Assembly: GCA_000436795.1 (NCBI GenBank)
Contig: HF993254.1
Coordinates: 15,687 to 79,686 of the forward strand
Direction: 5' to 3'
DNA from: Bacteroides sp. CAG:1076
GTDB taxonomy: Bacteria > Bacteroidota > Bacteroidia > Bacteroidales > Bacteroidaceae
Length of the DNA: 64,000 bases
Shown here: positions 27,878-36,641 of the stretch, piece after piece
Position numbering within the stretch: position 1 is the stretch's first letter
Layout: every line of letters starts with the position of its first letter
Program-made: the position numbers and the translations under genes
The notes under the pieces: model-generated
What the model saw: the letters and a program-made list of their open reading frames with translations, nothing else
Databases searched by the model: none
Told to the model about the DNA's origin: nothing

Positions 27878-27945
27878 AATGTACAAATTTATCTGGATAA
27901 TGTATGATTTTCTATTTTCGTGTGATATGTTTTTCTTTATTTTTG
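27878..27945 (+). promoter_or_regulatory. Candidate HTCS operator and promoter (site 6, second GH28)
   Basis: Operator 27878-27896 (AATGTACAAATTTATCTGG) matches site 1 at 15 of 19 positions. A perfect -7 element TATTTTTG lies at 27938-27945, 60 bp from the operator start, 21 bp (two helical turns) farther than at the other sites. A weaker TATTTTCG at 27913-27920 gives 35 bp. Confidence 0.5.
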
Positions 27946-27988
27946 CTGCCGTTGAAAGTAAGAAAAATTTGTTTTAATAAAAAATGCT

Positions 27989-29326
27989 ATGAATAATTTG
28001 TGGACAAAGTGTATGGCTTTTGCGTGTCTGGCATTGTTGACCTTGCAGGCTTCGGCAAAAGATCTCTTTCCGGATGGAACTCCCATACCCGATTGGTTTC
28101 GGCAAACAGAAGTCGTTAAATTGGAAGATTTAGGAAAAATCTATCGGATAACGGATTATGGAGTGGTAAACGATAGTACGATTGTACAGACTCAGCAGAT
28201 ACAGGCTGTAATTGATAAGGCTTCTCTGGAAGGAGGAGGTGTAATTTATATTCCTCGAGGGACATTTTTAAGTGGTTCGTTGTTCTTTAAACCGCGGACT
28301 CATCTTTATGTAGAAGCAGAGGGCGTGTTGAAGGGAAGCGATGATATCAGTAACTTTGCTGTCATCGATACACGTATGGAAGGACAGAACTTGAAATATT
28401 TTGCGGCTCTTGTCAATGCTGTCGGTGTGGATGGATTTACGATATCGGGGGAAGGACGTATTAATGGAAACGGATTGCGCTACTGGAAATCATTTTGGCT
28501 TCGTCGTCAGGTAAACCCCAAATGTACAAACTTGGAAGAACTTCGTCCTCGTCTGGTATATATTGCCGATTCGAAGGATGTACAATTGTCGGGAGTGCGT
28601 CTGGAAAATTCTCCATTTTGGACAACGCATTTGTATCGTTGTGAAAATGTGAAACTGCTGAACCTCCATATTTTTGCGCCACATTTTCCGGTTAAGGCAC
28701 CCAGTTCAGATGCTATCGATATTGATGTTTGTACGAATGTATTGGTTAAGGGGTGCTATATGTCTGTAAACGATGATGCCATAGCATTGAAAGGTGGCAA
28801 AGGTCCTTGGGCCGATCAAGACAAGGTACATAATGGCTCTAACCGTAATATCATTATAGAAGATTGTATTTACGGGCTTTGCCATAGTGCATTGACTTGC
28901 GGAAGTGAGTCAATACATAATCATAATATTATTCTCCGTCGCTGTCACTTGGATAATGCAAAACGGCTGTTGTGGCTGAAAATGCGTCCGGATACGCCTC
29001 AGAATTATGAATATATTACGATAGAGAATATAACGGGTACGGTAACCAGCTTTTTGTTTGCAAAGCCTTGGAAGCAGTTTTTTGACTTGAAGGGGCGTAA
29101 GGACATACCTTATTCTTATTCCAGTCATGTGGTGATGCGGGATATTTCGATGGAATGTGATGTGTTTTTTGATGTAACACGGGCTGATGATCAGTATAAA
29201 TTGTCGGATTTCATTTTCGAGAATCTGGATTTGAAAGTAAAGACGAATCCAGATGTTCATATAGATTATATTGATGGGTTTACATTGAAGAATGTAAAAC
29301 TCAATGGAAAGAGAGTTGAAAATTAG
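27989..29326 (+). CDS. GH28-family enzyme with altered conserved blocks
   Basis: The 445-residue secreted protein (signal peptide ending ASAKD) has the beta-helix layout of GH28. The catalytic acids are kept in SSDAIDIDVC (~240) and NDDAIALKGG (~261). The usual GHG block reads CHSALTCGSE (~297), and the usual Arg-x-Lys block reads LLWLKMRPDTP (~328), so His and Lys remain but Arg is replaced by Leu/Trp. Such changes around the +1/-1 subsites suggest a different linkage or leaving group than plain polygalacturonan, for example a rhamnogalacturonan or rhamnose/galacturonate side chain. It is divergently transcribed from the GH105 gene. Confidence 0.85.
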   Translation: MNNLWTKCMAFACLALLTLQASAKDLFPDGTPIPDWFRQTEVVKLEDLGKIYRITDYGVVNDSTIVQTQQIQAVIDKASLEGGGVIYIPRGTFLSGSLFFKPRTHLYVEAEGVLKGSDDISNFAVIDTRMEGQNLKYFAALVNAVGVDGFTISGEGRINGNGLRYWKSFWLRRQVNPKCTNLEELRPRLVYIADSKDVQLSGVRLENSPFWTTHLYRCENVKLLNLHIFAPHFPVKAPSSDAIDIDVCTNVLVKGCYMSVNDDAIALKGGKGPWADQDKVHNGSNRNIIIEDCIYGLCHSALTCGSESIHNHNIILRRCHLDNAKRLLWLKMRPDTPQNYEYITIENITGTVTSFLFAKPWKQFFDLKGRKDIPYSYSSHVVMRDISMECDVFFDVTRADDQYKLSDFIFENLDLKVKTNPDVHIDYIDGFTLKNVKLNGKRVEN

Positions 29327-29365
29327 TTTTTTGTAGGTATTAGTATAAGGCTAATTTGCAGTTTT

Positions 29366-29415
29366 ATTTCCTCCGGATGAATTTGGTTGAAAATTAGTCC
29401 GGGGGATTTTTATTT
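29366..29415 (+). terminator. Terminator at the end of the pectin locus
   Basis: CTCCGGA and TCCGGGGG pair around an A/T-rich loop, followed by ATTTTTATTTTTA. It ends the second GH28 transcript. Confidence 0.6.
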
Positions 29416-29452
29416 TTACTGAGTTCTTTTTAGGGGAGATGAAACTAAAAAC

Positions 29453-29487
29453 AAAAAACCGACTCTCGTTATGAGAATCGGTTTTCT
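29453..29487 (-). terminator. Terminator of rplS
   Basis: On the minus strand AAAACCGATTCTC and GAGAGTCGGTTTT form a stem with a 5-nt loop (one mismatch), followed by TTGTTTTT. It lies 27 bp after the rplS stop. Confidence 0.8.
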
Positions 29488-29513
29488 GTATGTAAGGAAT
29501 AATAGATTCAGTA

Positions 29514-29867
29514 TTACAAGTTAACGCGTTTTTCCTGAATTCTAGCTTTCTTACCAGTAAGAGCACGCAGATAGTACAATTTAGCACGACGTACTTTACC
29601 AACTTTGTTGACAGTGATGCTGTCGATAGCCGGAGATTCAAGAGGGAAGATACGTTCTACACCTACAGTTCCTGACATTTTACGTACAGTGAAACGTTTC
29701 TTTTCACCGTGACCTGAAATTTTGATAACAACACCGCGATACAACTGAACACGTTCCTTGCTACCTTCAACGATACGGTATGCTACTGTGATAGTATCAC
29801 CAGCTTTGAATGAAGGATGCTGTTTGCCAGTAGCAAATGCTTCTTCTGCAATTTTAATTAAATCCAT
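29514..29867 (-). CDS. rplS: 50S ribosomal protein L19
   Basis: The 117-residue protein [20 protein letters not shown]... has the L19 hallmarks [52 protein letters not shown] and [20 protein letters not shown]. An upstream in-frame ATG would add 29 unrelated residues, so the start is set at 29867. It sits at the 30S/50S interface in the large subunit. A monocistronic unit is suggested by its own terminator. Confidence 0.97.
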   Translation of the reverse strand: MDLIKIAEEAFATGKQHPSFKAGDTITVAYRIVEGSKERVQLYRGVVIKISGHGEKKRFTVRKMSGTVGVERIFPLESPAIDSITVNKVGKVRRAKLYYLRALTGKKARIQEKRVNL

Positions 29868-30034
29868 TTTCTTTTTTAAATTAAATTGTTTATCGTTACA
29901 ACGCAACATATCAAGTAACTCTTCTTTGACAGCGATTGCGCGAAAGCGGTGCAAAGTAAGTGATTTTCTTCGATATAGGCAAATGTTTCGGGGATATTTT
30001 GATACAAAATCTTGTGTCCGTTTGCTTTTTTCCC

Positions 30035-30042
30035 TATATTTG
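30035..30042 (+). promoter_or_regulatory. Promoter -7 element of the nucleotidase operon
   Basis: TATATTTG matches TAnnTTTG and lies 25 bp before the ATG at 30067. No good -33 element is seen. Confidence 0.5.
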
Positions 30043-30066
30043 GACGATAAATGTGAATGATAGTAT

Positions 30067-30822
30067 ATGAAAAAGCATGTGTTTTATGCCATATTGGCTG
30101 GCTGTCTTGTATTTACCGCTTGCAGTTCCAGCTATTCTTTGGTATCGGTAGAGGGAGAAAGAGTGCCCATTACCAGTGTTTATGATGAGAAACAGGATCA
30201 GGCTGCGTGGAGAATTTTACAGCCTTATCAAGATAAAATTGATAGCTTGATGACACCGGTCATCGGCCATTCAGCCCGGAAGCTTGAGGCATACCGCCCT
30301 GAATCTCCGCTTTCAAACTTGATTGCGGATATACTTTGCCAGAGTGCGGAAGCTAAATTGGGGGTGAAGATGGATGTCGGAGTGATGAATATAGGGGGAA
30401 TTCGTAATATTCTAAATGAAGGAAACATTACTTTTGGTTCTATTTATGAAATCAGTCCTTTCCAGAATGCATTGTCGGTTGTTGTCTTAAAGGGAGCAGA
30501 TCTGATGGAACTCTTCAAGCAGATTGCGGCCGTACATGGTGAAGGTTTGAGCGGGGCTCAGTTGGTTATCTCGAAAAACGGTGAACTGTTGAGTGCAAAA
30601 GTTGGAGGTAACCCTGTTGATCCGCAAAAGGAATACCGGGTGGCTACCATCGATTATCTGGCGGAAGGTAATGATCACATGGAGGCTTTCAAGAATGCTG
30701 TTTCAAAGACAGAGCCGCAAGAGGCTATTTTGCGTGATTTGTTTATCGATTATGTCAAGCAGTGTGAGGCCAAAGGTGTTTTTGTGAATGCTGATGTAGA
30801 AGGGCGTATTGTAGAACAATGA
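30067..30822 (+). CDS. 5'-nucleotidase C-terminal-domain lipoprotein
   Basis: The 251-residue lipoprotein (lipobox FTACSSS, Cys ~19) matches only the C-terminal, substrate-binding domain of UshA-type 5'-nucleotidases: [51 protein letters not shown] and the end [16 protein letters not shown]. The metal-binding catalytic domain is absent here but is encoded by the next gene 13 bp downstream. The two proteins probably work together in the periplasm to release nucleosides and phosphate from nucleotides. The domain split into two genes is unusual outside Bacteroidota. Confidence 0.88.
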   Translation: MKKHVFYAILAGCLVFTACSSSYSLVSVEGERVPITSVYDEKQDQAAWRILQPYQDKIDSLMTPVIGHSARKLEAYRPESPLSNLIADILCQSAEAKLGVKMDVGVMNIGGIRNILNEGNITFGSIYEISPFQNALSVVVLKGADLMELFKQIAAVHGEGLSGAQLVISKNGELLSAKVGGNPVDPQKEYRVATIDYLAEGNDHMEAFKNAVSKTEPQEAILRDLFIDYVKQCEAKGVFVNADVEGRIVEQ

Positions 30823-30835
30823 TAAAGAATATTAT

Positions 30836-31678
30836 ATGAAAAGACTATATTTCATCTTATGGGTGTGCTTGTTTTCCGGAGTTTTGGCTGCCCAGTCAAC
30901 CAAGGAGCTGTTTTTATTTCATACCAATGACATGCATAGCCGTGTAGAACCGTTCCCGGAAGATTTTCAAGATACGATGCTGGCTGATAAAGCTGGGCTG
31001 TTGCGTCGTGCTACTTTTATCAAGCAGCAGCGCAAGATTCATGAAGACTTGCTGCTGTTCGACTCGGGGGATTTCTCGCAGGGTACTCCTTATTATAATA
31101 TGTTCAAAGGGGAGGTGGAGATAAAGCTGATGAATGAAATGGGTTACGATGCAGGTACTATCGGAAATCATGAATTCGATTTTGGACTGGATAATATGGC
31201 AAGATTGTTTAAGATGGCTAATTATCCTATAGTTTGTGCGAATTATGATGTAACAGGTACGGTGCTCGAAGGGCTGGTAAAAGAGTATACGATTATTCAG
31301 CGTGATGGTCTGAAGATTGGAGTTTTCGGATTGGGGGCGCAGTTGGATGGATTGGTTGCATCTGAATGTTACGGAAATGTAAAGTTTGAAGATCCGGTTT
31401 CGGAGGCGCAGCGCATTACAGACTTGTTGCGGAATGATGAGCATTGCGATGTGGTTATTTGTCTTTCTCATTTGGGATGGAAAGGTGAGCCGTATAGTGA
31501 CATCGAACTGATAGAAAATACTCGTGGCATTGATGTCGTACTGGGAGGACATTCTCATTCTTATTTCGAGGGGCCGAAGTTCTATAAAAATCTGGATGGC
31601 GTTGAAATTCCGGTACAACAAATGGGTAAAAATGGGGCATTTGTTGGAAAAATGATTCTGAAGTTTCAGAAAAATTAG
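30836..31678 (+). CDS. 5'-nucleotidase metallophosphatase domain protein
   Basis: The 280-residue secreted protein (signal peptide ending VLAAQ) is the N-terminal calcineurin-like domain of UshA-type nucleotidases. Metal-ligand motifs are HTNDMHSRVEP, FDSGDFSQGTP, GTIGNHEFDFG, CLSHLGWKG and GGHSHSYF. It forms an operon with the gene encoding the C-terminal domain just upstream. Together they reconstitute one enzyme, in reverse order to the usual single chain. Confidence 0.9.
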   Translation: MKRLYFILWVCLFSGVLAAQSTKELFLFHTNDMHSRVEPFPEDFQDTMLADKAGLLRRATFIKQQRKIHEDLLLFDSGDFSQGTPYYNMFKGEVEIKLMNEMGYDAGTIGNHEFDFGLDNMARLFKMANYPIVCANYDVTGTVLEGLVKEYTIIQRDGLKIGVFGLGAQLDGLVASECYGNVKFEDPVSEAQRITDLLRNDEHCDVVICLSHLGWKGEPYSDIELIENTRGIDVVLGGHSHSYFEGPKFYKNLDGVEIPVQQMGKNGAFVGKMILKFQKN

Positions 31679-31757
31679 GAATGGAATGTCGAATATAATA
31701 TAAGTATTGCTGGCAGAAGAGATTATCGGATAAATATTAAAAGGAGGGAGAAGGATT

Positions 31758-34730
31758 ATGAATAAACGTTTTTGGGGATTGATTATTTGCTTGTTTTTAT
31801 GGATAGGGGTGAATGCTTCTTCTGTAAGAATATTGGAACAGATAGATGATACCGTAGCATGTAACCGCTGGGTGGAAGAACAACTTGCTCGTATGACGTT
31901 AAAGCAGAAAGTCGGTCAGTTGTTTATTCATACAGTTGCTCCTGTTACTTTACAAAAAAATAAGAACAGTATCGAGGATGCGGTTAAGGAATATGGTATA
32001 GGTGGATTGCTTTTTTCAAAAGGTGAACTGAATAAGCAGGTACAACTTACTAATCTGGCGCAGCAGTGGGCCGATATTCCTTTGCTGATAACTTTTGATG
32101 GAGAGTGGGGACTGGGCATGAGATTGGAAGGAATGCCCGAATTTCCACGTAACAGAGTATTGGGATGTATACAGAATGATACATTGATTTATCAATATGG
32201 GCGGGAAGTAGCAAGGCAACTTCGTGAGATAGGTGTGCATGTTAATTTTGCGCCTGTTGCCGATGTCGATAATAATCCCAGTAATCCCGTTATTAATGTT
32301 CGCTCTTTTGGTAGTGATCCGAAGCAAGTTGCGCGTAAAGTGATAGCCTACTCTCGTGGCTTGGAAGATGGAGGCGTTATGGCTGTTTGCAAGCATTTCC
32401 CAGGTCATGGCGATACAGATACCGATTCTCATTATGTGTTGCCTGTACTTAATTTTAATCGTGACCGCTTAGACAGTGTAGAGTTGTATCCTTTTCGGGA
32501 AGCAATCAAGGCTGGCATTGGGGGAATGATGATTGGTCATCTGCACGTTGCCGAGCTGGATAATAGGCCTGCGTCTATATCTTCGGAAGTAATTACTTCG
32601 GTTTTGTGTAAAGAACTGGGCTTTTCCGGACTGGTATTTACCGATGCGCTGGAAATGAAAGGTATTTCTAATAATGCAGATAATCCTTGTGCTCAGGCTC
32701 TGATGGCAGGAAACGACCTGCTGCTGGTACCAAGAAATTTAAAGAAGAGCCTTGAAAGTGTAATGCGTGCCATAAAAGCGGGCAAACTGAGCGAAAAGGT
32801 TATTACAGAAAAGTGCCGTAAGGTGCTTATGTATAAGTATGCTTTGGGGCTAAGCCATAAGCAGTATACCGAGCTTGATGGGATCAAACAGCGAATTCAT
32901 ACTGCGGGTATGGATAGTTTATTGGCTGCTATGGAGAAGGCTGCTGTTACTGTGTTAAAGGATTCGGCAGACGTGTTGCCGCTCGACTTGTCATTGTCGG
33001 GAAATGTTTTGTTGAGTCTGTCTTCTTCTTTATCTGACGATTACCCATTCTATAAGGAATTGAAAAAAACTGTTTCACTGGCGTGGTTGCATGGCAATGC
33101 TGATTCGTTAAATCGAATTCAAGAACGTGTTACTCCGGCACAGCAGGTGATTGTAGCTGTACATCCCAATACAAATTTTCAACCGTTCCTCCCGCTGCTG
33201 GAGAAGTTGGCAGTTGATAAGCCTGTTGTCATTGTGTGTTTTGCTTCTCAGGATATATTGCAGGAGATGCCTTCTGTATTGCGGAATGTTTCGGCTGTAG
33301 TATTAGCACATACTGATAAGACATATATTCAGCAGTATGTGGCTGATGTAATGACAGGGCAGGATATTGTAAACGGACGATTATCTGTTGATATGGCAGG
33401 GTTATGGAAGAGTGGTACAGGGATAACCCTTGATCCGGACTATCCTCGCTCGTATACTCCTGAAGAACTGGGTATGGATTCTAAGATATTGGCTGCCATT
33501 GATACCATAGCAGAAGAAGGTATTCGGGAAAAGGCTTATCCAGGTTGTCATGTTCTGATAACAAAGGATGGATATCCTGTATACAATAAATGTTTCGGCT
33601 CTTTGACTTATGAGGGAAAGGAGAAGGTCAGGGAGCATACTATTTATGATTTAGCTTCTTTAAGTAAAGCTGCTGGTACATTGTTGGCAGTGATGAAGCT
33701 GTATGACGAAGGTAAGTTCGGGCTGACAGATAAAGTAAGTCTTTATTTGCCAGCTTTGAGAAAGACAAATAAACAGAATATTACTATTCAGGATTTGTTA
33801 TTTCATGAATCTGGTTTGCCTTCGTATTTGCCGTTCTATGAAGATGCTATTGATATGAAGACTTGTAAAGGTGGTTTCTCTCGGAAGAAGCCGGATGCAG
33901 AACATCGTTTGCAGATAGCTCCTAATGTGTATGTATGTACTAACTTCTTTTTTAAGAAGGAATGGGTGTCTGCTGTTCCTTCGGATGTGTATTCTTTGCC
34001 GTTGTCCGATAGTTTGTTCTTGAATAAAGATTTTAAACAAGTCGTTATGCGTGAAATTATCAATGCTCCACTGAAGGGGCATTCGTATCGGTATAGTTGT
34101 CTGAATTTTATGTTGTTGAAGGAAGTGGTAGAAAGTATCACGAAAGTTCCGATGGATGTATACTTGGACAGCGTCTTCTTTAAGCCGATGGGATTGATGT
34201 ATACGGCATATAATCCATTAAAACATTTTTCAAAAGAGCAGATAGCTCCTACTGCGGAAAAAGATTTCTTGCGTGGAGGGCCTTTGCAGGGATATGTACA
34301 CGACGAAGCTGCTGCATTTATGGGCGGTGTATCGGGTAATGCCGGGCTATTTTCTACCGCACACGATGTATCTGTACTTTTTCAGATGTTGCTTGATCGA
34401 GGTATTTGCGGCGACCGCCGTTACCTGAGTCGTGCTACTTGTGATTTGTTTATGAGTATGAAATCTAAAAACAGTCGCCGTGGTTTGGGCTTCGATAAAC
34501 CAGATATGGAGAAACACGATGAGAGTCCGTGTACTCCCGAAGCTCCTGCTTCTGTTTTTGGACATACGGGCTTTACTGGTACTTGTGTATGGGCTGATCC
34601 GGATAATGATCTTGTCTTTGTATTTTTAAGTAACCGTACTTATCCTACAAGCTATGGTCAGAATAATTTGGTTAAGCTGGGAATCCGTTCCCGTATTCAA
34701 CAAGCAATGTATCAATCCTTAATGCATTGA
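31758..34730 (+). CDS. GH3 beta-N-acetylhexosaminidase fused to a beta-lactamase-fold serine hydrolase
   Basis: The 990-residue protein has a signal peptide (ending VNASS). Residues ~40-560 are GH3: KHFPGHGDTDTDSH is the NagZ signature with its catalytic His/Asp, and FTDALEMKG holds the nucleophile Asp region. Residues ~570-990 are a class C beta-lactamase/esterase-type domain with SxxK in LASLSKAAG and the YxN-like YSCLNF. It is likely periplasmic and acts on peptidoglycan fragments, cutting GlcNAc-MurNAc and perhaps an amide or ester. An unusually strong Shine-Dalgarno-like AAGGAGGGAGAAGG precedes the ATG, rare in this genome. The 79-bp gap allows co-transcription with the nucleotidase genes. 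Confidence 0.88.
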   Translation: MNKRFWGLIICLFLWIGVNASSVRILEQIDDTVACNRWVEEQLARMTLKQKVGQLFIHTVAPVTLQKNKNSIEDAVKEYGIGGLLFSKGELNKQVQLTNLAQQWADIPLLITFDGEWGLGMRLEGMPEFPRNRVLGCIQNDTLIYQYGREVARQLREIGVHVNFAPVADVDNNPSNPVINVRSFGSDPKQVARKVIAYSRGLEDGGVMAVCKHFPGHGDTDTDSHYVLPVLNFNRDRLDSVELYPFREAIKAGIGGMMIGHLHVAELDNRPASISSEVITSVLCKELGFSGLVFTDALEMKGISNNADNPCAQALMAGNDLLLVPRNLKKSLESVMRAIKAGKLSEKVITEKCRKVLMYKYALGLSHKQYTELDGIKQRIHTAGMDSLLAAMEKAAVTVLKDSADVLPLDLSLSGNVLLSLSSSLSDDYPFYKELKKTVSLAWLHGNADSLNRIQERVTPAQQVIVAVHPNTNFQPFLPLLEKLAVDKPVVIVCFASQDILQEMPSVLRNVSAVVLAHTDKTYIQQYVADVMTGQDIVNGRLSVDMAGLWKSGTGITLDPDYPRSYTPEELGMDSKILAAIDTIAEEGIREKAYPGCHVLITKDGYPVYNKCFGSLTYEGKEKVREHTIYDLASLSKAAGTLLAVMKLYDEGKFGLTDKVSLYLPALRKTNKQNITIQDLLFHESGLPSYLPFYEDAIDMKTCKGGFSRKKPDAEHRLQIAPNVYVCTNFFFKKEWVSAVPSDVYSLPLSDSLFLNKDFKQVVMREIINAPLKGHSYRYSCLNFMLLKEVVESITKVPMDVYLDSVFFKPMGLMYTAYNPLKHFSKEQIAPTAEKDFLRGGPLQGYVHDEAAAFMGGVSGNAGLFSTAHDVSVLFQMLLDRGICGDRRYLSRATCDLFMSMKSKNSRRGLGFDKPDMEKHDESPCTPEAPASVFGHTGFTGTCVWADPDNDLVFVFLSNRTYPTSYGQNNLVKLGIRSRIQQAMYQSLMH

Positions 34731-34799
34731 TACTATTTAGACATGTTACAAATTAGGGAAATATTGTAAAGTAGATATTACAAATCTCGTCAAAAAGAT

Positions 34800-34807
34800 T
34801 ACCTTTG
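34800..34807 (+). promoter_or_regulatory. Promoter -7 element of the ferredoxin gene
   Basis: TACCTTTG matches TAnnTTTG, 43 bp before the ATG at 34850. Confidence 0.55.
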
Positions 34808-34849
34808 CATCATCAAATTAGTACTAATAATAATTTAATTTTTACTACA

Positions 34850-35017
34850 ATGGCTTACGTAATTAGTGACGATTGTATCGCTTGCGGTACTTGTATCGAT
34901 GAATGTCCGGTTGGAGCAATTTCTGAAGGTGATAAATATTCTATCAACCCGGAAATGTGTACTGAATGTGGAACATGCGCAGATGTATGTCCTTCTGAAG
35001 CAATCCACCAGGGATAA
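34850..35017 (+). CDS. 2[4Fe-4S] ferredoxin
   Basis: The 55-residue protein MAYVISDDCIACGTCIDECP... has two CxxCxxCxxxCP clusters, CIACGTCIDECP and CTECGTCADVCP, typical of clostridial-type low-potential ferredoxins. It shuttles electrons in the cytosol, for example with pyruvate:ferredoxin oxidoreductase. The start at 34850 is chosen over an upstream in-frame ATG (34805) because the mature family begins with MAYVI. It is monocistronic, with its own promoter and terminator. Confidence 0.95.
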   Translation: MAYVISDDCIACGTCIDECPVGAISEGDKYSINPEMCTECGTCADVCPSEAIHQG

Positions 35018-35046
35018 TCGACACATCGTCTTATGACAAAATTCAT

Positions 35047-35080
35047 AATAGGTCATCTTTTATAAAGATGGCCTATTTTT
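35047..35080 (+). terminator. Ferredoxin terminator
   Basis: AATAGGTCATCTTT (35047-35060) and AAAGATGGCCTATT (35064-35077) pair with one mismatch and a very short loop, then TTTTTT. Confidence 0.8.
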
Positions 35081-35158
35081 TTATATCCTTGCCTGTCGTT
35101 TCAGATTCTTTTCAGTTTTGTCTTTTTATTTTGTGTCGTAACATTAAATAAAGGACTT

Positions 35159-36505
35159 ATGGCAAAATCACGATTATTGTTAGGTGCATGTATTATGGCT
35201 GGTGTATTATTCTTTACTTCGTGCAGTGAAAATGAAAATTCATCTTTTCCTGCAGGAACATCCGGTGATATTCCTGCACAAGTAATGGAAGCATTTAATG
35301 CTCAGTTTCCTGGTGCAAGTAATGTGGTGTGGACGACTAAAGCCGGTTATGCTGTAGCCGACTTCTATTGGGATGGTACGCGTTCAGCTGATATGTCGCG
35401 TAATCATACTGCTTGGTTTGCATTAGAGAGTGGAATTTTGGGTATGACTGAAAAGGAAATCCGTTTTGTTGAATTGCCCGATCAGGTGAAATCTGCTTTT
35501 TTTGCAAGTGAATATGGACAGGCTCCGTGGGTAGCAGATGATGAGGTGGATGTTCTGACGAGAAATAGTGTAGCTGAAACTCTGTATATTATCGACGTAG
35601 AAAAGAAAGAGGGTGGAGCAGATACTGATGTTGATTTGTATTATACTCCAGAAGGTATCTTGGTAAAGGAAGTCATTGATGCGGATGATAATAAGGATTA
35701 TCAGGAATATTTACCGCAGACACCGTCTGCTACGGTAGAAAGTTGGCTGAAGGAAAATTATCCAAATGCGAGAATTATCGATTTAGATAATGAAGATGGG
35801 GGTACGGAAGTGGAGTTTATTTACGAAGGCTTGAAGCACGAAGCCTTTTTCAACCAAGCACAAGCCTGGGTATACACCAGGATAGAATATGAATTTAGAA
35901 ATATTGATGAGGTAACGGCTATTCCTTCGCAAGTAATTGCTGCCCTGAAATCGACATCTGTTTATTTGGAAGGTGGACGTATTGAAGAAGCGGAGAAATA
36001 TGAAACTGAGAAGTCCGGAACATTCTATTGCTTTGAATTAGAAACTCGTTTCGATGATGATGTAAAGATTTATATAAGTCATGACGGAACTGTTCTGGAA
36101 GGACGTCCCGATCTGGGCGGAGGAAATACGGAAGATACTGGAACTGTTGCTGGAGATGTAGAGCAGTTCATTCAGGAGAACTATCCCGGAGCAGTTATTA
36201 TAGAACGTGGCTATGACGATGGTTATCTGGAAGTCGACATCCGGCACGATGGAAAAGAGAAAGAACTTCTTTTCAATGGCCGGTATGAGTGGGTACGTAC
36301 TTCCTGGGAAATCAGCAGCCAAGAACTTCCGGCCGCAGTAACAGCCGCTTTAACAGCAGGAGGTTACCGGTTGGATGATAACGAAGCAGATGTGATAGAA
36401 ACGCCCGATTCGTCATGGTACGAAGTAGAAGTATTGCATAATGGAGAAGAACTAAAAGTCTTCATCGATGCAGCAGGTAATATTATCAAGACTGTAAGAG
36501 ATTAG
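35159..36505 (+). CDS. Lipoprotein with repeated PepSY-like domains
   Basis: The 448-residue lipoprotein (lipobox FFTSCSEN, Cys ~22) contains about five tandem ~70-85-residue units. Each has a helix of the type IPAQVMEAFNAQFPGA or TVESWLKENYPNARI, followed by a strand pair with YAVADFYWDG, VEFIYEGLKHEAFFN or LEVDIRHDGKEKELLFN. This is the PepSY-like (DUF2874/PF11396) pattern seen in Bacteroides periplasmic proteins. The repeats suggest a binding or inhibitory role at the periplasm or surface, but the ligand is unknown. A structured element separates it from the convergent ROK gene. Confidence 0.75.
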   Translation: MAKSRLLLGACIMAGVLFFTSCSENENSSFPAGTSGDIPAQVMEAFNAQFPGASNVVWTTKAGYAVADFYWDGTRSADMSRNHTAWFALESGILGMTEKEIRFVELPDQVKSAFFASEYGQAPWVADDEVDVLTRNSVAETLYIIDVEKKEGGADTDVDLYYTPEGILVKEVIDADDNKDYQEYLPQTPSATVESWLKENYPNARIIDLDNEDGGTEVEFIYEGLKHEAFFNQAQAWVYTRIEYEFRNIDEVTAIPSQVIAALKSTSVYLEGGRIEEAEKYETEKSGTFYCFELETRFDDDVKIYISHDGTVLEGRPDLGGGNTEDTGTVAGDVEQFIQENYPGAVIIERGYDDGYLEVDIRHDGKEKELLFNGRYEWVRTSWEISSQELPAAVTAALTAGGYRLDDNEADVIETPDSSWYEVEVLHNGEELKVFIDAAGNIIKTVRD

Positions 36506-36514
36506 AAATACTTA

Positions 36515-36611
36515 ATTCACCACAGGTTGCTCCGATGTAATCAAGTTAGTCAGATGTTATTTCATAGTATAATATTATGACTTTGGTCAATCAAAGTAAA
36601 CTGTGGTGAAT
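36515..36611. other. 97-bp structured element with terminal inverted repeats
   Basis: ATTCACCACAG (36515-36525) pairs perfectly with CTGTGGTGAAT (36601-36611). Inside lie a smaller hairpin, ACTTTG...CAAAGT (36581-36598), and a near-palindrome, TCATAGTATAATATTATGA. It fills the gap between two convergent genes. It could be a multibranched terminator, a small structured RNA or a miniature mobile element. No T-run flanks it, so it is not a canonical terminator. Confidence 0.55.
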
Positions 36612-36641
36612 AGTTGTTCCTATCATATTTTTGCCATTTTT

